Positions 4,923 to 9,522 of a stretch of 9,522 bases of DNA are shown piece after piece (the stretch's first letter is position 1; every line of letters starts with the position of its first letter). The translations under genes were made by a program, and so were the position numbers. Where the stretch lies: the NCBI GenBank assembly GCA_900754715.1, contig CAAEDX010000089.1, positions 1 through 9,522 of the forward strand. Direction: 5' to 3'. The DNA is from Erysipelotrichaceae bacterium. GTDB lineage: Bacteria; Bacillota_I; Bacilli_A; Erysipelotrichales; Erysipelotrichaceae. Under the pieces are notes generated by a model, which ran no database searches, was not told the origin of the DNA, and worked only from the letters and a program-made list of their open reading frames with translations.

Positions 4923-6170
4923 ATGAAATACCGTTTTGAACTGCTGCCCTGCCCGATGCAGGAAAATGACCGTCTCGCCGAGCGCTTCATGCGCCGTGCC
5001 CAAGAAGGCTGGAAACTTCGCCATATGTGGCGCAATCTCATGATCTATCGCAAAGATGTGCCGGCAACACGGCAGCTGCGGGTCGACTGCCTCGACCGCA
5101 GCCATGCCTTCACCTTGACAGACAGCGACAATGCCTTGAACTATGACGCTTTTCTTTGCGAATACGGCTGCCGCCGTTGGTGCGGATACGGTTATCGTCA
5201 GGTCATCGAAGTGCCGGACGCAGCTTTTCTCTTGCGTGATGGCGAAGAGCAGCGGCAGCTCGAACAGCTTTGCGACCTGAAGGAACGCCGCTTCCGCTGG
5301 ATCATTCGTATCGTCTTGGCCGCAGCCTGCTTGCTCACCGCGCTCATTCAATACCGCTTCGATTTCTATGCGCCCTTATATTCCCTGCTGTGGATGGCAG
5401 GCAGCCTGCTGCTGATCTTTCTGCTCACCAGCGGACGCTGGGTCTATCGCCTGCATGACCTGCGGGCACGCGCATTCATGCTTTGCGCGCTGCGCGCGCT
5501 CATCTTGTGCCTGTTTGCGGCGCTTGCCTGGGAAAATGATGCCTGGAGCACGGCACTGTTGGGCTCGGTTGCCCTGCTTGCTCTGTTTCTGTTGCAGCAG
5601 CCTGCGCTGAAGCGCGGCTGGTTCACCCGGAAAACGCTCCATGTGCTCTCTGTAGCACTGATGCTAGGCATCGGATCAGTGATGTTCATCCGCATCTTTC
5701 CTCTGCCAACCGCGTCTGCTCAGGAACGGGAAGCGTTTTATATCGAAAATCGGGTCATTGAAGATCTGCCAGTACGCTATGAAAGTCCTTTCTCTGATGG
5801 AGAAGTGCTCTCACACCGGCGCATCGAACGTGCATTAGGAAAAGGCACCGAATACAGCTACGCGTGCAAAGAAACACAGCAGCTCTTTCATGTGGAAGCC
5901 TATGAGAATCCTGATCAGCTGACTTTGCCTGAGGCCTTTGCGCAAGCTGATCTGGGTGACATGCATGATCCTCATTTTGCCACACACCTGAGCATCGGCG
6001 GACGTGAAGCATGGCTGTTGCATGAAGACATCGGCTTCCACATGGAAGGCACGACGTTTTATACTTATACGCTGGCCTTTGCGGATGACGGACAGATCGT
6101 CCTTGCCTCGCTTCCTGGGTTTTCCTATGATGAAGAACAAGCAAGAGCATTTATGGACAGCCTGCAGTGA
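4923..6170 (+). CDS. DUF2812 membrane protein with C-terminal extracytoplasmic domain
   Basis: The 415-residue protein starts with a DUF2812-like cytoplasmic region (about 1-120). It shows an N-terminal Phe-rich strand, QEGWKLRHMW (27-36) and a following Tyr-Arg strand. Five hydrophobic helices follow at about 127-145, 148-169, 185-203, 208-225 and 239-258. Basic loops at 170-184 and 226-238 put the N-terminus inside and the last 155 residues (about 261-415) outside by the positive-inside rule. I do not recognise the outer domain; it is acidic and strand-rich in appearance and lacks a lipobox or obvious catalytic motif. DUF2812 proteins are commonly encoded next to PadR regulators, as here, but their function is unknown. 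It is the second and last gene of the padR operon, with a hairpin at its stop codon. A membrane sensor or stress-response role is only inference. Confidence 0.85.
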   Translation: MKYRFELLPCPMQENDRLAERFMRRAQEGWKLRHMWRNLMIYRKDVPATRQLRVDCLDRSHAFTLTDSDNALNYDAFLCEYGCRRWCGYGYRQVIEVPDAAFLLRDGEEQRQLEQLCDLKERRFRWIIRIVLAAACLLTALIQYRFDFYAPLYSLLWMAGSLLLIFLLTSGRWVYRLHDLRARAFMLCALRALILCLFAALAWENDAWSTALLGSVALLALFLLQQPALKRGWFTRKTLHVLSVALMLGIGSVMFIRIFPLPTASAQEREAFYIENRVIEDLPVRYESPFSDGEVLSHRRIERALGKGTEYSYACKETQQLFHVEAYENPDQLTLPEAFAQADLGDMHDPHFATHLSIGGREAWLLHEDIGFHMEGTTFYTYTLAFADDGQIVLASLPGFSYDEEQARAFMDSLQ

Positions 6171-6201
6171 ATGTCGTTTCCTGCAGGCTTTCTCCTGTTT
6201 T
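6159..6201 (+). terminator. Probable terminator of the padR operon
   Basis: A 9-bp perfect stem, AGCCTGCAG (6159-6167) with CTGCAGGCT (6181-6189), encloses a 13-nt loop. An interrupted T-rich stretch follows, with five T residues at about 6198-6202. The left arm encodes the last codons of the DUF2812 protein. The imperfect T-run lowers confidence in efficiency. Confidence 0.65.
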
Positions 6202-6225
6202 TCACCTGCTTTTTTCCTGGTGAGA

Positions 6226-6254
6226 TTGACAGCGTTTGCAAAAAAGAGTATATT
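6226..6254 (+). promoter_or_regulatory. Promoter of the acyl-CoA synthetase gene
   Basis: TTGACA (6226-6231), a 17-bp spacer and TATATT (6249-6254) make a near-consensus promoter. Transcription would start near 6261, about 50 nt before the ATG at 6311. The leader contains a palindrome at 6275-6292. Confidence 0.82.
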
Positions 6255-6274
6255 TTACTTTAGCAGATAAAAGA

Positions 6275-6292
6275 GCTGAAGTGTACTTCAGC
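6275..6292. promoter_or_regulatory. 8-2-8 palindrome in the acyl-CoA synthetase leader
   Basis: GCTGAAGT-GT-ACTTCAGC is a perfect inverted repeat located after the predicted transcription start and 2 bp before the AGGAGG ribosome binding site. As DNA it resembles a dimer-binding operator; as RNA it makes a 7-bp hairpin with a TGTA loop next to the binding site. Which of these it does cannot be told from sequence. Confidence 0.7.
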
Positions 6293-6310
6293 GTAGGAGG
6301 GGATCCAATC

Positions 6311-7951
6311 ATGCCGATCACAGATATTCTGGAACGTAACTGCCGACTGTACGGAGACGACATCTGTCTTGTGGAGATCAATCCTGAGGTACGCGACACC
6401 CGCCGCGTCACCTGGAAGGAATATGAGCTGATCGAACCAGCGCCCAGACCATATTACCGCCGCGAGATCACTTGGAACGTATTCAACGAAAAAGCCAACC
6501 GTTTTGCCAACTTGCTGCTCAGCCGCGGCGTAGGCAAAGGCGACAAAGTCGCCATCTTGCTGATGAACTGCCTGGAATGGCTGCCGATCTACTTTGGCAT
6601 CCTGAAGACCGGCGCCATCGCCGTGCCCTTCAATTTCCGCTATTCCGCCGAAGAGATCGAATACTGTGTCAATCTGTCCGAAACGGACGTGCTCGTATTC
6701 GGTCCGGAATTCATCGGCCGCATCGAGGAGATCGCCGAGCGCATCAGCGACAAGCGGCTGCTGTTCTATGTGGGCACATCCTGCCCGAGCTTTGCAGAAG
6801 ATTATGTCGCGTGCACCGCAGACTGCTCAAGCCAGTCACCGGGCATCGCCATCGATGACCATGATGACGCAGCCATCTATTTTTCCTCAGGGACGACCGG
6901 TTTTCCAAAAGCGATCTTACATGACCATGAGAGCCTGATGCATGCCGCAAAAGTAGAACAGAAGCATCACGGGCAGACTAAAGAAGATGTCTTCCTTTGC
7001 ATCCCGCCGCTTTATCATACTGGCGCCAAGATGCACTGGATGGGCTCGCTGCTCAGCGGCGGAAAAGCTGTGCTGTTAAAGGGCACGAAGCCGCGTTCGA
7101 TCCTAAAAGCCGTCTCTGAAGAGCGTTGCACCATCGTCTGGCTGCTCGTGCCATGGGCTCAGGACATCCTCGATGCCATCGATCGCGGTGAGGTGGATCT
7201 GAGCGACTATCATCTTGCGCAGTGGCGGCTCATGCACATCGGCGCGCAGCCAGTGCCAAAAAGCCTGATCCAGCGCTGGAAGAAGATCTTCCCGCACCAT
7301 GAATATGATACCAACTACGGGCTCAGCGAATCGATCGGACCGGGCTGTGTGCACCTCGGGGTGGAAAACATCCGCAAGGTCGGCGCTATCGGGGTGCCAG
7401 GATACGGTTGGGAAGTCAAGATCGTGGATGAGCAAAGCAATGAAGTCCAGCAAGGCGAAGTCGGCGAGCTGTGCGTAAAAGGCCCCGGCGTCATGACTTG
7501 TTACTACAACGACCCCAAGGCCACGGCCGAAGTATTGAAAGATGGCTGGCTGTATACCGGCGATATGGCCAAGCAAGATGAAGAGGGCTTCATCTACCTG
7601 GTCGACCGCAAGAAAGATGTCATCATCTCCGGCGGCGAAAACATCTATCCGGTACAGATCGAAGATTTCCTCCATGGCCATGACGCGGTCAAGGACGTCG
7701 CGGTGATCGGGCTGCCGGACCGCCGCCTCGGCGAGATCTCCGCGGCCATCATCGAATGCAAGCCAGGCTTCAGCTGCACCGAAGAAGAGATCAATGAATA
7801 CTGCCGCCAGCTGCCGCGCTATAAGCGCCCGCACAAGATCATCTTTGCGGACGTGCCGCGCAACGCGACCGGCAAGATCGAAAAGCCAAAGCTGCGTCAT
7901 ATCTACCGCAGTGAAAATCTGGTCGCCGCGCAGACCGAAGCAGACCAGTAA
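6311..7951 (+). CDS. Acyl-CoA synthetase (class I AMP-forming ligase)
   Basis: This 546-residue enzyme is of the ANL superfamily. It activates a carboxylic acid with ATP to an acyl-adenylate and normally transfers it to coenzyme A. Motifs in order are the phosphate-binding loop FSSGTTGFPK (191-200), NYGLSES (335-341), WLYTGD (413-418), DRKKDVIISGGENI (432-445) and the C-terminal catalytic lysine Lys522 in NATGKIEK. The N-terminal half carries NEKANRFANLLLSRGV (59-74) and ILLMNCLEWLPIYFGILKTGAIAVP (82-106), as in fatty-acid and related acyl-CoA ligases. No signal peptide or membrane segment is seen, so it is cytosolic. The substrate cannot be assigned. The ATG has AGGAGGGG upstream; an in-frame TTG at 6236 lies upstream of the promoter -10. 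The gene is monocistronic, with its own promoter, leader palindrome and terminator. Confidence 0.92.
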   Translation: MPITDILERNCRLYGDDICLVEINPEVRDTRRVTWKEYELIEPAPRPYYRREITWNVFNEKANRFANLLLSRGVGKGDKVAILLMNCLEWLPIYFGILKTGAIAVPFNFRYSAEEIEYCVNLSETDVLVFGPEFIGRIEEIAERISDKRLLFYVGTSCPSFAEDYVACTADCSSQSPGIAIDDHDDAAIYFSSGTTGFPKAILHDHESLMHAAKVEQKHHGQTKEDVFLCIPPLYHTGAKMHWMGSLLSGGKAVLLKGTKPRSILKAVSEERCTIVWLLVPWAQDILDAIDRGEVDLSDYHLAQWRLMHIGAQPVPKSLIQRWKKIFPHHEYDTNYGLSESIGPGCVHLGVENIRKVGAIGVPGYGWEVKIVDEQSNEVQQGEVGELCVKGPGVMTCYYNDPKATAEVLKDGWLYTGDMAKQDEEGFIYLVDRKKDVIISGGENIYPVQIEDFLHGHDAVKDVAVIGLPDRRLGEISAAIIECKPGFSCTEEEINEYCRQLPRYKRPHKIIFADVPRNATGKIEKPKLRHIYRSENLVAAQTEADQ

Positions 7952-7956
7952 TCAAA

Positions 7957-7993
7957 AGCCCTGAGGATCACAATGCCTCAGGTCTTTTTTTTT
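7957..7993 (+). terminator. Rho-independent terminator after the acyl-CoA synthetase gene
   Basis: CCTGAGG (7960-7966) pairs with CCTCAGG (7976-7982) around a 9-nt loop. After one mismatch the AAAG before the stem can also pair with the CTTT after it. A run of nine T residues ends at 7993. On the minus strand the same stem is followed by a weaker CTTTT, so it may also stop readthrough from the convergent symporter gene. Confidence 0.92.
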
Positions 7994-8101
7994 GCCGGCT
8001 TTTTTGATCGTCTCATCGCACAGGTGCTTGGCTGATCAGCTGCTATTCTTTTTATGACATCACATTCGTCTTGCCGATGCAAGATACGGCCTGCGCATAA
8101 T

Positions 8102-8124
8102 AGGACCAGCATGATGCTGGTCCT
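8102..8124. repeat. 23-bp perfect palindrome in the convergent intergenic gap
   Basis: An 11-1-11 perfect inverted repeat centred on 8113, with arms AGGACCAGCAT and ATGCTGGTCCT. It lies 21 bp downstream of the symporter stop codon. As minus-strand RNA it would form a strong hairpin but is followed by ATTATGCG rather than a T-run, so it is not a standard terminator. It may stabilise the 3' end of the symporter mRNA or serve as a T-run-poor terminator. The rest of the 7994-8144 gap shows no convincing gene. Confidence 0.7.
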
Positions 8125-8144
8125 GACAGGCTCTGCCATAATTT

Positions 8145-9522
8145 TTACTGTTCATCGCCAAGTGTCATGCGCTGCGGTGTTTCAACTTTCTTCTCGTAGC
8201 AGGAGAAGGCATCTTCCACCATCTTCTCATCCTTCACTTTGCTCAGCAGACTGACGATCGGTACGATGATGAATCCTGCCAGCATGACGAAGGCGCCGCA
8301 ATTGATCGAGGATTGCAGGAATGAAGGAAACAGCTGCGGTGCGCACATGTTCAGGATCATGATGCCGCAGCCAAAGACGAAACAGGCTGCGCAAGCTGCC
8401 GGACTGGTGCGTTTCCAATATAAGCCATAGAGGAACGGCGCCAGGAATGCCCCGGCCAGTGCGCCCCAGCTGATGCCCATCAGCTGCGCAATGAACGCGA
8501 TATTGCCTTTATACTGAATGACCGCGATGATGACCGAGATAAGGATGAAAACGACGATCAGCACCCGGATGCTGAACAGCTGTTTCTTTTCGCTCATGTC
8601 TTTCACGACATTATCCTTGAGAAAATCGATCGTCAGCGTCGAGCTGGATGCCATGACCAGCGAAGAGAGCGTCGACATGCTGGCGGAGAGCACCAGGATG
8701 ACGGCCAGTGCGATCACCACATCAGAGAGTCCGGAGAGCATCGTCGGGATGATGGCATCATAACCTTCTGTCACGATGTTGACCTGGTCTGCGAACAGCC
8801 GGCCGAAGCCGCCCAGGAAATAACAGCCGCCGGATACGATCAAAGCAAACACTGTAGAGATGATCATGCCCTTTTTGACCGCGGACTCGCTTTTGATCGC
8901 ATAAAATTTCTGCACCATCTGCGGCAGTCCCCAAGTACCCAGAGAGGTCAGGATGACGACACCGAGCAGCCCCAGCGGATCAGGGCCGAACAGCGAGGTA
9001 AACGCACCCGGCGCGGCGCTGGCTGCCGGATCGCTCACATTGGCCAGCGCATTCATCGCTTCGGTAAAGCCGCCCTGCGTATTGAGCACGGCCGCGATGA
9101 TGACGATGATGCCCACCAGCATGATGATGCCCTGAATGAAATCATTGATCGCTGTGGCCATATACCCGCCCGCGATCACATAGATGCCGGTAAACAGCGC
9201 CATGATCACGATACATATGGTGTAATCTACCGAAAAGGCCATGGCAAAAAGCCGGGAAAGACCATTATATAAGGAAGCAGTGTACGGAATCAGAAAGATG
9301 AAGACGATGAGCGACGCGCCGATCTTCAAGGCCTTGCTGCTGAAGCGCTTGCCGAAAAATTCCGGCATGGTCGCCGCGTTGAGATGCTGCGTCATGATGC
9401 GGGTCCTTCGTCCCAGCACTGCCCAGGCAAGCAGTGAACCGATCAGCGCGTTGCCTATGCCGATCCATGTGGATGCCACCCCATATTTCCAGCCAAACTG
9501 TCCGGCATATCCGACGAAGATG
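8145..9522 (-). CDS. Sodium:solute symporter (SSS/PutP family), 5' end off the window
   Basis: This is an integral membrane carrier of the SSS family (TC 2.A.21), which imports a solute together with sodium. The frame stays open to the right edge, so the start is missing; 458 residues are visible, and about the first two helices are probably absent. Visible marks are STWIGIGNA near the cut end, GGYMATAINDFIQG matching the family signature, GLPQMVQKFYAIKS, and SASMSTLSSLVMASSSTLTIDF. In the last, the Ser-Thr pair corresponds to the PutP sodium-binding segment. Many hydrophobic helices follow, with a charged cytosolic tail of about 35 residues. The pattern fits proline/PutP-like members, but pantothenate or carboxylate carriers are not excluded, so no symbol is given. 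It converges on the acyl-CoA synthetase gene. Confidence 0.9.
   Translation of the reverse strand, partial: IFVGYAGQFGWKYGVASTWIGIGNALIGSLLAWAVLGRRTRIMTQHLNAATMPEFFGKRFSSKALKIGASLIVFIFLIPYTASLYNGLSRLFAMAFSVDYTICIVIMALFTGIYVIAGGYMATAINDFIQGIIMLVGIIVIIAAVLNTQGGFTEAMNALANVSDPAASAAPGAFTSLFGPDPLGLLGVVILTSLGTWGLPQMVQKFYAIKSESAVKKGMIISTVFALIVSGGCYFLGGFGRLFADQVNIVTEGYDAIIPTMLSGLSDVVIALAVILVLSASMSTLSSLVMASSSTLTIDFLKDNVVKDMSEKKQLFSIRVLIVVFILISVIIAVIQYKGNIAFIAQLMGISWGALAGAFLAPFLYGLYWKRTSPAACAACFVFGCGIMILNMCAPQLFPSFLQSSINCGAFVMLAGFIIVPIVSLLSKVKDEKMVEDAFSCYEKKVETPQRMTLGDEQ

Noticed and set aside
4503..5351. Long minus-strand open frame (282 codons) opposite padR and the start of the DUF2812 gene
   Set aside because: It lies antisense to two well-supported genes, runs through their promoter and operators, and shows no family motif or ribosome binding site. 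It is a codon-bias shadow.
7103..7900. Minus-strand open frame (265 codons) opposite the acyl-CoA synthetase gene
   Set aside because: The plus-strand frame carries the full set of AMP-ligase motifs here. The antisense product resembles no family and lacks a binding site.
8054..8254. Small plus-strand open frame (66 codons) in the convergent gap
   Set aside because: It has no ribosome binding site, runs through the palindrome and into the symporter coding region, and its product is not protein-like.

Overview
The window looks like chromosomal DNA from a low-to-mid GC Firmicute. Supporting signs are strong AGGAGG-type ribosome binding sites, extended -10 promoters, a YokD-like AAC(3) homologue, a YgaC/Ntdp-type DUF402 protein, a PadR regulator paired with a DUF2812 protein, and the short SerA form that ends in one ACT domain. 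The balanced base composition and gene mix would suit a gut Erysipelotrichia- or Clostridia-like bacterium, but that placement is only a guess. I see no rRNA, tRNA, CRISPR array, insertion sequence or phage gene.

Layout from left to right. Positions 1-75 are intergenic and hold a possible promoter reading out of the left edge. A DUF402 nucleoside tri-/diphosphatase (minus strand) and a free methionine-(R)-sulfoxide reductase (plus strand) diverge from about 100 bp that carries two extended -10 promoters. The reductase gene converges on, and overlaps by 4 bp, a minus-strand AAC(3)/YokD-family acetyltransferase-like gene. A terminator then separates this gene from the minus-strand serC-serA operon (phosphoserine aminotransferase and phosphoglycerate dehydrogenase), whose two genes are 1 nt apart.

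Divergent from serC is a two-gene plus-strand operon: a PadR regulator and a five-helix DUF2812 membrane protein with a large C-terminal domain predicted to lie outside the membrane. Its promoter has a consensus -35, a 17-bp spacer and a near-consensus -10. Two copies of the palindrome AATATCGTT-N-AACGATATT flank the -10: one fills the promoter spacer and the other sits just before the padR ribosome binding site. This is the clearest self-contained regulatory module in the window.

Next is a monocistronic acyl-CoA synthetase-type AMP ligase with its own near-consensus promoter, an 8-2-8 palindrome in the leader and a strong terminator. It converges on a minus-strand sodium:solute symporter that runs off the right edge.

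Most of the content is ordinary housekeeping metabolism: serine synthesis, methionine repair, nucleotide clean-up, acyl activation and transport. The points worth a second look are the PadR/DUF2812 module with its twin operator, active-site changes in the SerA and AAC(3)-like proteins, and the unexplained palindromes near 6275-6292 and 8102-8124.
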